Assembly (NCBI GenBank): GCA_963726085.1
Contig: CAVSAR010000003.1
Coordinates: forward strand, 1-64,000
Length of the DNA: 64,000 nt
Source of the DNA: ZC4RG30 sp963726085
Lineage (GTDB): Bacteria; Pseudomonadota; Gammaproteobacteria; Steroidobacterales; Steroidobacteraceae
Direction: 5' to 3'
Both the position numbers and the translations under genes were made by a program. Below the pieces are notes generated by a model. The model was not told where the DNA came from and did not search any database. It saw only the letters and a list, made by a program, of their open reading frames with translations. Numbering within the stretch: the first letter of the stretch is position 1; each line of letters starts with the position of its first letter. This document shows positions 20,858-31,364 of the stretch, one piece after another.

Positions 20858-22633
20858 CTAGCTGGTCGGGTCTGGCTGGCGCACGCGGATCGACAGTTCC
20901 CGCAGCTGCGCCTCGCTCACTGCGGTGGGCGCCTCGGTCAGCGGACAGGCTGCGGTCTGGGTCTTGGGGAAGGCGATGACGTCGCGAATGCTGTCGGCAC
21001 CGGCCATCAACATCACCAGGCGATCCAGTCCAAAGGCAATGCCGCCATGCGGCGGCGCGCCGAACTTCAACGCATCCAGCAGGAACCCGAACTTGCGCTG
21101 CGCCTCCTCGGCGTGGATGCCCAGCAGCTCGAACACCACCGACTGCATGTCGGCGCGGTGGATACGCACCGAACCGCCACCGATTTCCGAGCCATTAAGC
21201 ACCATGTCATAGGCCTTGGCCACGGCCTTGCCCGGGGCGCTGCGCAGCGCCGCCGGATCATCGACCTGGGGGGCAGTGAACGGATGGTGCATGGCCACCC
21301 AGCGCCCGGCGGCAGCGTCGTGCTCGAACATCGGGAAATCCACCACCCACAACGGCTGCCAGCCCGGTTGCAGCAGCTTGAGGTCCTGGCCGATCTTGAG
21401 GCGCAAGGCACCCAGCGCGTCGTTGACCACCTTGGCGGTGTCGGCTCCGAAGAACAGCAGGTCGTTGTCCTGCGCACCCGTGCGCTCGAGTATGCCGGCG
21501 ATAGCCGCGTCGCTGAGGAACTTCAAGATCGGCGACTGCAGGCCATCGCGTCCCTTGGCGCGCTCGTTGACCTTGATGTAGGCCAGACCCTTTGCCCCAT
21601 ACCTTGCGACAAAGGCCGTATACGCGTCGATCTCGCTGCGGCTGAGCGCACCGCCACCGGGCGCGCGCAGCGCGGCCACCCGGCCTTGCGGATTGGCCGC
21701 GGGACCGGCGAAGACCTTGAAGTCACAGCCGGCCACCAGGTCGGCCACATCCACCAGCTCCAGCGCCACGCGCAGGTCAGGCTTGTCCGAGCCATAGCGG
21801 CGCATGGCCTCCGCAAAGCTCATGCGCGGAAACGGGTTGGGCAGTGTCACCGCCGCGGTCTTGGCGAACAGGTCGCGGATCAGTCCTTCCATCAACGCCA
21901 TGATCTGCTGCTGGTCGAGGAACGAGGTCTCGACGTCCAGCTGCGTGAACTCCGGCTGCCGGTCGGCACGCAGGTCCTCGTCGCGGAAGCAGCGCACGAT
22001 CTGGTAGTAGCGGTCGAAGCCGGCCACCATCAGCAGCTGCTTGAAGATCTGCGGCGACTGCGGCAGGGCGAAGAACTTGCCCGGATGCGTACGGCTGGGC
22101 ACCAGGTAATCGCGCGCCCCCTCGGGTGTCGCCTTGGTCAGCATCGGGGTCTCGATGTCGATGAACCCGTGCTCGTCCATGTAGTGGCGCATAGCACTGG
22201 TCACGCGATGACGCAGGCGCAGCCGCTGGCTCATTTCCTCACGCCGCAGGTCGATGTAGCGGTACTTGAGGCGCACTTCCTCGCTGACATGCTCATCCAG
22301 CTGGAACGGCAGCGGCTCGGACCGGTTGAGCACCGTCAGCGCCCGCGCCAGCAGCTCCACCTTGCCCGAGGCAAGATTGGCGTTGGCCGTGCCGGCCGGC
22401 CGGCCGCGCACCTGGCCGCGCACCTGAATCACGAACTCACCGCGCAGGCGCTCGGCCTCGGCAAACAGCCCCTTGTCATCCGGATCGAAGACAATCTGCA
22501 GCAGGCCCTCGCGATCGCGCAGGTCGACGAAGATCACCCCGCCATGGTCACGCCGGCGATGGACCCAGCCGGCGACGGTGACTTCCTGGCCAATCAGCTG
22601 CTCGCTGACCTGGCCGCAATAGTGGCTGCGCAT
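20858..22633 (-). CDS. aspS: Aspartyl-tRNA synthetase
   Basis: A 591-residue class IIb synthetase that charges tRNA-Asp (possibly also tRNA-Asn if no AsnRS exists). The N-terminal OB-fold anticodon-binding domain includes TVAGWVHRRRDHGGVIFVDLRDREG. The catalytic domain follows with EGARDYLVPSRTHPGKFFALPQSPQ, YYQIVRCFRDEDLRADRQPEFTQLD (motif 2) and GIAFGLDRLVMLMAG (motif 3). The bacterial-type GAD insertion lies between motifs 2 and 3. Length is normal. It lies downstream of fmdB and the DUF502 gene on the same strand, a common arrangement. Confidence 0.97.
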   Translation of the reverse strand: MRSHYCGQVSEQLIGQEVTVAGWVHRRRDHGGVIFVDLRDREGLLQIVFDPDDKGLFAEAERLRGEFVIQVRGQVRGRPAGTANANLASGKVELLARALTVLNRSEPLPFQLDEHVSEEVRLKYRYIDLRREEMSQRLRLRHRVTSAMRHYMDEHGFIDIETPMLTKATPEGARDYLVPSRTHPGKFFALPQSPQIFKQLLMVAGFDRYYQIVRCFRDEDLRADRQPEFTQLDVETSFLDQQQIMALMEGLIRDLFAKTAAVTLPNPFPRMSFAEAMRRYGSDKPDLRVALELVDVADLVAGCDFKVFAGPAANPQGRVAALRAPGGGALSRSEIDAYTAFVARYGAKGLAYIKVNERAKGRDGLQSPILKFLSDAAIAGILERTGAQDNDLLFFGADTAKVVNDALGALRLKIGQDLKLLQPGWQPLWVVDFPMFEHDAAAGRWVAMHHPFTAPQVDDPAALRSAPGKAVAKAYDMVLNGSEIGGGSVRIHRADMQSVVFELLGIHAEEAQRKFGFLLDALKFGAPPHGGIAFGLDRLVMLMAGADSIRDVIAFPKTQTAACPLTEAPTAVSEAQLRELSIRVRQPDPTS

Positions 22634-22701
22634 GGGGGCGTACTCGCGATTTCACGCTTAAAAAAACGGGTCCGCAGTATAGGGGGCCGGGCCCCGCCTG
22701 C

Positions 22702-23343
22702 CTACGCCCCGTGCGGCAGCTGCCGGGGCCGCTTGGGCGGCGGCATCACCAGCCCCATGGTGACGACCATCTTCATGGCCGCGTCCACCGACAATTCCGA
22801 CTCCACCACCTGGTTGGCCGGCACGTAAACGATAAACCCCGAAGTGGGATTGGGGGTGGTGGGGACATACACGCAGACCACGCGTTGACCGATCAGGGCA
22901 TCCATGTCGGGCAGGTCCGACGCGGTCACGAATCCGATGATCCACATGTCCCGGCGTGGGTACTCGATCAGCACCACCTTGCTGAAGGAGCCGCTGCTGG
23001 ACACCAGTGTTTCCGTCAGCCCCTTGAAGCTTGAATAGATGGAGCGCACCAGCGGGATGCGGTTGAGCAGGTCTTCCCACCAGCCCACCAGCGTGCTGCC
23101 GATGAGGTTTGCCACCAGGAAACCAGTGAGGAACAGCACCACGAAGGCCAGCAAGGCGCCGAACCCGGGCACGTGGAACCCCAGTATCACGTCCGGCTGC
23201 CAGTGCGCCGGCAGCAGCGGCAGCAGCCGGTCCACCAGGTCCAGCAGGAACTTGAAGGTCAGCAGCGTGGCGCCCAGGGGCGCCCAGACCAGCAGGCCCG
23301 CCACCAGGTAGCGCCGCAGTGCGCGCAGCAGCGTAGCCTTCAT
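22702..23343 (-). CDS. DUF502 family membrane protein
   Basis: A 213-residue inner-membrane protein of the DUF502 family, function unknown. Two membrane helices can be traced (residues about 12-35, YLVAGLLVWAPLGATLLTFKFLL, and about 58-82, ALLAFVVLFLTGFLVANLIG). They are followed by the conserved cytoplasmic part with NRIPLVRSIYSSFKGL, SFSKVVLIEYPRRDMWIIGFVT and CVYVPTTPNPTSGFIVYVP. It overlaps the fmdB stop by 4 bp and precedes aspS by 68 bp. Confidence 0.92.
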   Translation of the reverse strand: MKATLLRALRRYLVAGLLVWAPLGATLLTFKFLLDLVDRLLPLLPAHWQPDVILGFHVPGFGALLAFVVLFLTGFLVANLIGSTLVGWWEDLLNRIPLVRSIYSSFKGLTETLVSSSGSFSKVVLIEYPRRDMWIIGFVTASDLPDMDALIGQRVVCVYVPTTPNPTSGFIVYVPANQVVESELSVDAAMKMVVTMGLVMPPPKRPRQLPHGA

Positions 23344-23744
23344 CCCCTGGCCTTGCGCTTAGGCTGCTTGCGCGGCCCGGACTTTGAGGCGGATTTGCGC
23401 GCCTGCTTGGGCTCGGGCTTGGCCTCGACCTTGGCTTCCTTCTTGGCCTCGGTCTTGGCCTCGGTCTTGGTCTCGGTCTTGGCATCGGGCTTGGCCTCGA
23501 CCTTGGGCTCGGGCTTGGCCTCGGCCTTCTCGGTCTCGACCAGGTTGCGCTTGTTGTCCTTGTCGGTCTTGAAGTCCGTTTCATACCAGCCGCCGCCCTT
23601 GAGGCGAAACACCGGCGCGGACACCAGTTTTGTCAGCTGGTTCTTCCCGCAGTGGGGGCACTTCCTGAGTACCGGATCGCTGACCTTTTGCAGGGCTTCG
23701 AGTTCATGGCCGCAGGCGCGGCACTGGTATTCATAGAACGGCAT
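23340..23744 (-). CDS. FmdB-family zinc ribbon protein with charged repetitive tail
   Basis: A 134-residue protein. Residues 1-45 are an FmdB/CxxC regulatory-type zinc ribbon (MPFYEYQCRACGHELEALQKVSDPVLRKCPHCG). Residues about 75-134 are low complexity, built from Glu-Ala-Lys-Pro and Lys-Thr-Glu units and ending Lys/Arg-rich. The DNA of this tail consists of imperfect 12-bp units (see 23405-23530). FmdB-like ribbons are small proteins of poorly defined role often found ahead of DUF502 and aspS, as here. The disordered tail varies greatly among relatives. Confidence 0.9.
   Translation of the reverse strand: MPFYEYQCRACGHELEALQKVSDPVLRKCPHCGKNQLTKLVSAPVFRLKGGGWYETDFKTDKDNKRNLVETEKAEAKPEPKVEAKPDAKTETKTEAKTEAKKEAKVEAKPEPKQARKSASKSGPRKQPKRKARG
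23405..23530. repeat. Imperfect 12-bp tandem repeats inside the fmdB tail
   Basis: Around ten degenerate copies of a unit close to GGCCTCGGTCTT (plus strand) lie head to tail within the reading frame. They encode Lys-Thr-Glu-Ala / Lys-Pro-Glu-Ala tetrapeptides on the minus strand. Unit length is a multiple of three, so copy-number change would keep the frame. Confidence 0.75.
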
Positions 23745-23773
23745 GGGACGGGAGTATACGAGACGGGGGCGAC

Positions 23774-26359
<2,586 letters not shown>

Positions 26360-26389
26360 GGCACCTTCTTGTGGTCATTTTGCAAGGAA

Positions 26390-27184
26390 TCAAGGGCCCA
26401 GGGCTTCTACTCCCGCCACCAGCGCCACCCCGAGGGCAATAAGAATCACCTGCCAGATGCTGGTTGTCGGGTCCGTGCGCCGGTGCAGGCCGGGGATCAG
26501 GTCCGCCACTGCCACATACAACAGGCAGGCCGCCGACACGCCCAGCGCATAGGGCAGCAGCGGGCGCAGTGCGCCCAGCGCGTAGTACCCCACCACGCCT
26601 CCGACCACGCTTCCCAGCGCCGCCAGCAGGTTCCAGAACAGGGCGCGCGCCCGGGTCATGCCACTGTGCAGCAGCACGGCCAGATTGCCGACCTCGCTGG
26701 GCACTTCGTGCGCCAGGACGGCGATGCCGGTCATCACGCCCAGCTTGGTGTCGATGAGGAACGAAGCGGCGATCAGCACCCCATCGAGCACGTTGTGCAC
26801 CGAGTCGCCAATGATGACCATGGCGCCGGTACTGCGCCGGCGGCTGCTTTCCACCGCCGCATGGTCGTCCGGGGTATGCGTTTCGCAGTGGTCCTCGTGG
26901 CAATGGCGCCACAGCACCAGCTTTTCCAGAATGAAGAACAGCGCAATGCCGCCCAGCAGGGAAAGGCCCACGTTCTGGTACCCGTGCGGCCCGGCCAGTT
27001 GGACGGCCTCGGGCAGCAATCCCAGCAGCGCGGCACTGAGCAATGCCCCGGTGGCAAATGCCACCATGAACGGCAGTGCGCGACCGCGCACACGCTCGGG
27101 TGCCAGCATGAATACACTGGCCATCAGCACGCCGACCACGCCGGCGAGCAACGTAAACGCAATGATCAGGCCCAGCGTACTCAC
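26390..27184 (-). CDS. ZIP family divalent metal transporter
   Basis: A 264-residue inner-membrane protein with about eight hydrophobic segments. It carries ZIP hallmarks: a His-rich cytoplasmic loop between spans III and IV (WRHCHEDHCETHTPDDHAA), the metal-site helix SVHNVLDGVLIAASFLID and the following HEVPSEVGNLAVLL. Zinc or iron uptake is likely. The GTG start at 27184 overlaps the stop of pgeF (GTGA), so the two are translationally coupled. It is inserted between pgeF and clpB, which are often direct neighbours elsewhere. Confidence 0.9.
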   Translation of the reverse strand: MSTLGLIIAFTLLAGVVGVLMASVFMLAPERVRGRALPFMVAFATGALLSAALLGLLPEAVQLAGPHGYQNVGLSLLGGIALFFILEKLVLWRHCHEDHCETHTPDDHAAVESSRRRSTGAMVIIGDSVHNVLDGVLIAASFLIDTKLGVMTGIAVLAHEVPSEVGNLAVLLHSGMTRARALFWNLLAALGSVVGGVVGYYALGALRPLLPYALGVSAACLLYVAVADLIPGLHRRTDPTTSIWQVILIALGVALVAGVEALGP

Positions 27185-27870
27185 GGGGCGGATTCTATCC
27201 AGATCAGTGTGGCCATGCGTCCTGTCGTGGGCAGCCCCAAGTGCTGCACATCGCGGCGGTGTGAGTAAAAGCGCACCGGATCTTCATAGGTGCACAGGCC
27301 ACCGCCGCCGATGTCGCTGATCCCGCAGGCCAGCAGTCGCTGGCGCGCCAGCTCGTACAGGTCGCACTGCCAGCGGCCGCGCGAATTGCGCACAAATGCG
27401 CCAGCGGCCGCCGGATCCACGTCCATGTATGCCGCGCGCACTTCATCGCCCACCTCGAAGTGCAGCGGGCCAATGGCCGGACCCAGCCACGCCACCAGCG
27501 GCACATGCGCGGATATGCCGGCGCGCATGCCGGCCACCGTGGCCTCAAGTACGCCGGCGGCCATACCACGCCATCCGGCATGGGCGGCAGCCACGGCCGA
27601 GCCATCACCGGCGGCAAGCAATACCGGCAGGCAATCGGCGGTGCGTATTGCGCACACCACGCCGGGTGTCCGGGTAACCGCAGCATCGGCGGTGGCGGCA
27701 TCGGGCAGGGGTGCGCGCGCCTCAAGCGGCGCGACTTGCACGCCATGCACCTGGCGCAACCAGCGCGGCGCCGACGGCAGCGGCAACAGGTTCAGGTCGG
27801 TTTCACGCAGCGTCGACAGCGAACGTACGCCGGCGGGAGCCGACCATTGCGGTGCCAGCCACGCCGTCAC
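27181..27870 (-). CDS. pgeF: Peptidoglycan editing factor / laccase-domain protein (YfiH family)
   Basis: A 229-residue member of the multicopper-polyphenol-oxidase-like YfiH family. PgeF removes wrongly incorporated L-Ser from peptidoglycan precursors in E. coli; purine nucleoside phosphorylase or phenol oxidase activity has also been reported for relatives. Conserved elements are VHGVQVAPLEA, DAAVTRTPGVVCAIRTADCLPVLLAA with metal-binding Cys, VAAAHAGWRGMAAGVLEATV with the catalytic His, LGPAIGPLHFEVGDEV, and the C-terminal CTYEDPVRFYSHRRD. It overlaps rluD by 4 bp and the ZIP gene by 4 bp. Confidence 0.93.
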   Translation of the reverse strand: MTAWLAPQWSAPAGVRSLSTLRETDLNLLPLPSAPRWLRQVHGVQVAPLEARAPLPDAATADAAVTRTPGVVCAIRTADCLPVLLAAGDGSAVAAAHAGWRGMAAGVLEATVAGMRAGISAHVPLVAWLGPAIGPLHFEVGDEVRAAYMDVDPAAAGAFVRNSRGRWQCDLYELARQRLLACGISDIGGGGLCTYEDPVRFYSHRRDVQHLGLPTTGRMATLIWIESAP

Positions 27871-28838
27871 GTGTCGCGCAGGCCCGCGAGCAAATCGGCC
27901 AGGTCGCCGGGCAGCTTTGATTCCACCGTCACCTGCTTGCCGGTCACCGGATGGGCAAAGCTCAGGCGCGCGGCATGCAGCGCCTGGCGCCTGAAACCCT
28001 TGAGCACCTTGCGCTGTTCCTCTTTGGTCCCGGCCGTGAGTTGCCGGCGACCGCCGTACAGCGGATCACCCACCAGCGGATGACCGATATGCGCCAGATG
28101 CACGCGGATCTGGTGCGTGCGGCCAGTTTCCAGCGTCACGCGCAACAGGCTGTGACCGGCGAACCGCTCGACCAGGCGGTAGTGCGTGATGGCATCGCGG
28201 CCATCGGCACGCACCGTCATGCGCAGCCGGTCGGTGCGATGACGGCCAATGGGCTTGTCGATGGTGCCACCGCCGGTCAGGGCCCCGACACACAGCGCCA
28301 CGTATTCGCGCTGTACCTCGTGTTCGCGCAATGCATCGGTCAGGGCCTTGTGTGCCTCGAGCGTCCGCGCCACCACCAGCAGGCCGCTGGTCTCCTTGTC
28401 GATGCGATGCACAATGCCCGCCCGGGGAATGGCAGACAGCTTGGGGTCCAATGCCAGCAACCCGTTCTGCAGCGTGTGTGCCCGATTGCCCGCGCCGGGA
28501 TGGACCACGAGTCCGGCCGGCTTGTCGATCACGAAGAAATCCGGATCGCGCAGCGCGATCTTCAGTGCGATGGATTCGGCCTGTACGTCCGTGGTGGGCA
28601 ACGCCCGGGCGTGCACCACCACGGCCTCGCCTCCGTAGACCGCATCGCGCGGCCGCGTGGTCGCGCCATCGAGGGTGACGGCACCCTCCTTTACCCAGGT
28701 GGCAAGCCGCGAGCGCGAATACTGCGGCAGCGCGGCGGCCAGGGCCAGATCGAGGCGCTGGCCCTCCGGGCAGTCGGGTAGGACCAGCGTGTGCACGTCA
28801 AGTTCCGGTTTTTTGCGTTGCCTGGCGCTGCCACTCAT
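27867..28838 (-). CDS. rluD: 23S rRNA pseudouridine(1911/1915/1917) synthase RluD
   Basis: A 323-residue pseudouridine synthase. An N-terminal S4 RNA-binding domain (LDLALAAALPQYSRSRLATWVKEGAVTLDG) is followed by the catalytic domain with GIVHRIDKETSGLLVVART, where the Asp of HRID is the nucleophile, and GRTHQIRVHLAHIGHPLVGDPLYGG. It is divergent from bamD with only 17 bp between starts, the arrangement found in E. coli and many other gammaproteobacteria. Confidence 0.95.
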   Translation of the reverse strand: MSGSARQRKKPELDVHTLVLPDCPEGQRLDLALAAALPQYSRSRLATWVKEGAVTLDGATTRPRDAVYGGEAVVVHARALPTTDVQAESIALKIALRDPDFFVIDKPAGLVVHPGAGNRAHTLQNGLLALDPKLSAIPRAGIVHRIDKETSGLLVVARTLEAHKALTDALREHEVQREYVALCVGALTGGGTIDKPIGRHRTDRLRMTVRADGRDAITHYRLVERFAGHSLLRVTLETGRTHQIRVHLAHIGHPLVGDPLYGGRRQLTAGTKEEQRKVLKGFRRQALHAARLSFAHPVTGKQVTVESKLPGDLADLLAGLRDT

Positions 28839-28843
28839 TCGTC

Positions 28844-28849
28844 TATACT
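28844..28849 (+). promoter_or_regulatory. Possible -10 element just upstream of bamD
   Basis: TATACT at 28844-28849 lies only 6 bp before the bamD ATG (28856). If used, transcription would begin at or next to the A of the start codon and give a leaderless mRNA. No good -35 hexamer at 16-18 bp is seen (TTGCCT is 20 bp away), so support is weak. Confidence 0.35.
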
Positions 28850-28855
28850 AGACCG

Positions 28856-29668
28856 ATGTCACCCCGTTCCGTTGGCCTGCGCGGCCTGCTTCTGCTGCCG
28901 CTGGCGGCCCTTATTTTTGCTACCGGTTGCCAGTCCACTGGCAAGCGCGACCAGCAGCGCCTTTCCAAAATGACACCCGAGGTCCTCTACGACCGCGGGA
29001 ACAAGGCCTTGAAGAGCGGCAATTACCAGGATGCGGTCAAGGACTTCGAGGCGTTGACCGCGCGCTATCCGTTCACGCCGCAGTCGCGCCAGGGTCGCCT
29101 CGATATCATTTATGCGTACTACAAGATCGGGGAGAAAGAGTCCGCCAAGGACGCCGCCGAGACCTTCATCCGCGAGAACCCCACGCATCCGCGCATCGAC
29201 TATGCGTGGTACATCAAGGGCCTGATCGACTTCGAGCGTGCCCCCTACCGACTCGAGCGCTGGATGGACGTGACACTGGTGGACCGGCCGCCGGTCACTG
29301 CCCGTGACGCCTTTACTTCACTGCGCATGGTAGTGGAGCGGTTCCCCAAGAGCCCCTACGCGCCGGACGCGCGCCGGCGGATGATCTACCTGCGCAATCG
29401 CATGGCCGAATATGACCTGGGAATCGCCCAGTACTACGCCCAGCGCGACGCCTGGGTGGCCGCTGGGCAGCGGGCGCGCGAGACCATAGAGCTTTACGAC
29501 GGGGCGCCGGCGACCAAGGATGCGCTGCGCATCATGTATCGCAGCTACATCGAGCTCAATTACAAGGAACTGGCGGCCAACACGGAAAAGGTGTTCCACG
29601 AGAACTATCCGGAGGATTCCATCGGGCTGCCCAGAAGGCCGCGCAACTGGTGGAAATTCTGGACCTGA
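28856..29668 (+). CDS. bamD: Outer membrane assembly lipoprotein BamD
   Basis: A 270-residue TPR lipoprotein of the BAM complex, which inserts beta-barrel proteins into the outer membrane. A signal peptide (GLRGLLLLPLAALIFATGC) ends in a lipobox with Cys at about residue 25. TPR-like helices follow: LYDRGNKALKSGNYQDAVKDFEALTARYPF, YYKIGEKESAKDAAETFIRENPTHP and the C-terminal DAWVAAGQRARETIELYDGAPATKDALRIMYRSYIEL. Length is close to family size. No ribosome-binding site is visible within the 17-bp gap to rluD. Confidence 0.95.
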   Translation: MSPRSVGLRGLLLLPLAALIFATGCQSTGKRDQQRLSKMTPEVLYDRGNKALKSGNYQDAVKDFEALTARYPFTPQSRQGRLDIIYAYYKIGEKESAKDAAETFIRENPTHPRIDYAWYIKGLIDFERAPYRLERWMDVTLVDRPPVTARDAFTSLRMVVERFPKSPYAPDARRRMIYLRNRMAEYDLGIAQYYAQRDAWVAAGQRARETIELYDGAPATKDALRIMYRSYIELNYKELAANTEKVFHENYPEDSIGLPRRPRNWWKFWT

Positions 29669-29690
29669 CGTCCCGGGCTGGCCGGCCCGG

Positions 29691-31355
29691 CTAGCGCTGG
29701 TAGCCGCTGGTGATCGGATAGCGCCAGTCGCGGCCAAACGCGCGCCGGCTGACGCGGATTCCCGGCGGCGACTGACGGCGCTTGTACTCATTGCGCTTGA
29801 CCATGTCGAGCACCCTGCCGACCAGGGCACGGTCGAAGCCACGCGCGACGATCTCGTCCACGGACAGGTCCTCCTCGATGAAGGCCTCCAGGATCGCGTC
29901 GAGCACCTCGTAGGGCGGCAGCGAATCGGTGTCCTTCTGTTCCAGCCGCAGTTCGGCACTGGGCTCGCGATCCAGCACCCGCGCGGGAATCACCTGCCCG
30001 ATGCCGTTGCGATAGCGCGCCAGGCGATACACCAGCATCTTGCTGCAGTCCTTGATGGGCGCGAACCCGCCATTCATGTCGCCGTACAACGTCGCGTAAC
30101 CGACGGCCATCTCACTCTTGTTGCCCGTGGTCAGCAGCATGCGACCGGTCTTGTTGGAGATCGCCATCAGCAGCAGGCCGCGAATCCGTGCCTGGATGTT
30201 CTCCTCGGTGGTATCGGGCTGGCGCCCTGCAAACTGCTCGGCCAGCGCGCCCAGGGTCGCGGCGAACATGCCTTCGATGGAGATCTCGCTGTAATCGACT
30301 CCCATGGTGCGCGCCTGCAACGCCGCGTCATCGCGACTCATCTGCGAGGTAAAGCGCGAGGGCATCATCACCACCTGGACGCGTGCGGCACCCAACGCAT
30401 CCACAGCGATGGCCAGCGTCAGTGCGGAATCCACCCCACCGGACAGTCCCATGATGACGCCGGGAAAGCGGTGCTTGTTCACGTAGTCGCGCACGCCCAA
30501 TACCAGCGCTTGGTACACGCTGCCGTCAGCGCCCAGCTCGCTGGCAATGGCGTCAGGACCCGGGGCGTGCGGTTCGACGCCCGTGGCCGTGCGCGTCATC
30601 TCGATCATTGGCAGCGCCTCCTCGAAGGCCGGGGCGCGCAGCACCATGCCTCCCTGCGCATCCAGCACAAACGAGCCACCATCGAACACCAGTTCATCCT
30701 GGCCACCCACCAGGTTCACGTAGATCACCGGCAGGCGCACATCGGCCACCCGTTCGCGCACTACCTGCTCCCTGGATTGCTGCTTGCCCTGCTCATAGGG
30801 CGACGCATTGATCACGATCAGCAGCTCGGCGCCCGCGTCGCGCGCCGCGCGCGCCGGCTCCGGCTCCCAGACGTCTTCACAGATGAGGATGCCAATGCGC
30901 AGTCCGCGCAGGCTGACCACCGTGGGCGCACTGCCGGCCGAGAAATAGCGCTTCTCGTCAAACACGCGGTAGTTGGGCAGGCAGATCTTGCGGTGATTGG
31001 CGCGCAGCTGGCCGTGCGCCAGCAGGCAGGCGGAATTGAAGATCTCTGGCGCGCCGCCGCTGGAGTGATCGCCCACGTACTCGGGATATCCGACCAGCAG
31101 CGCCGGGAGCCGGCCGGCCGAGCCGTCCATTTCGCACGCCAGTTCATCCAGTGCCTGTTCCACCTGGATGCGCAGGCCGCGGTGAAACAACAGGTCCTCC
31201 GGCGGATAGCTGGACAGGGCCAGTTCCGGAAACACGACCAGGTCCGCGCCCTGCTGGTGCGCGCGTTCAGTGGTGGCACGGATACGCGCGGCATTGCCCC
31301 GTACATCCCCAACCAGCAGGTCCAGCTGCGCCAACGCGATACGCAGGCCTGGCAT
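29691..31355 (-). CDS. nadE: Glutamine-dependent NAD+ synthetase
   Basis: A 554-residue two-domain enzyme making NAD from deamido-NAD, glutamine and ATP. The N-terminal nitrilase-like glutaminase domain (about 1-270) shows the Glu-Lys-Cys triad regions FPELALSSYPPEDL, NHRKICLPNY and GILICEDVWEP. The C-terminal synthetase domain carries the pyrophosphate loop SGGVDSALT near residue 305, followed by TTGNKSEMAVGYATLYGDMNGGFAPIKD. It is convergent with bamD (22 bp apart) and downstream of sucD. Confidence 0.95.
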   Translation of the reverse strand: MPGLRIALAQLDLLVGDVRGNAARIRATTERAHQQGADLVVFPELALSSYPPEDLLFHRGLRIQVEQALDELACEMDGSAGRLPALLVGYPEYVGDHSSGGAPEIFNSACLLAHGQLRANHRKICLPNYRVFDEKRYFSAGSAPTVVSLRGLRIGILICEDVWEPEPARAARDAGAELLIVINASPYEQGKQQSREQVVRERVADVRLPVIYVNLVGGQDELVFDGGSFVLDAQGGMVLRAPAFEEALPMIEMTRTATGVEPHAPGPDAIASELGADGSVYQALVLGVRDYVNKHRFPGVIMGLSGGVDSALTLAIAVDALGAARVQVVMMPSRFTSQMSRDDAALQARTMGVDYSEISIEGMFAATLGALAEQFAGRQPDTTEENIQARIRGLLLMAISNKTGRMLLTTGNKSEMAVGYATLYGDMNGGFAPIKDCSKMLVYRLARYRNGIGQVIPARVLDREPSAELRLEQKDTDSLPPYEVLDAILEAFIEEDLSVDEIVARGFDRALVGRVLDMVKRNEYKRRQSPPGIRVSRRAFGRDWRYPITSGYQR

Positions 31356-31364
31356 AGGGGTGCG

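Noticed and set aside
20558..22828. A plus-strand open frame of 756 codons opposite aspS
   Set aside because: Antisense shadow of aspS; composition and lack of motifs show that it is not coding.
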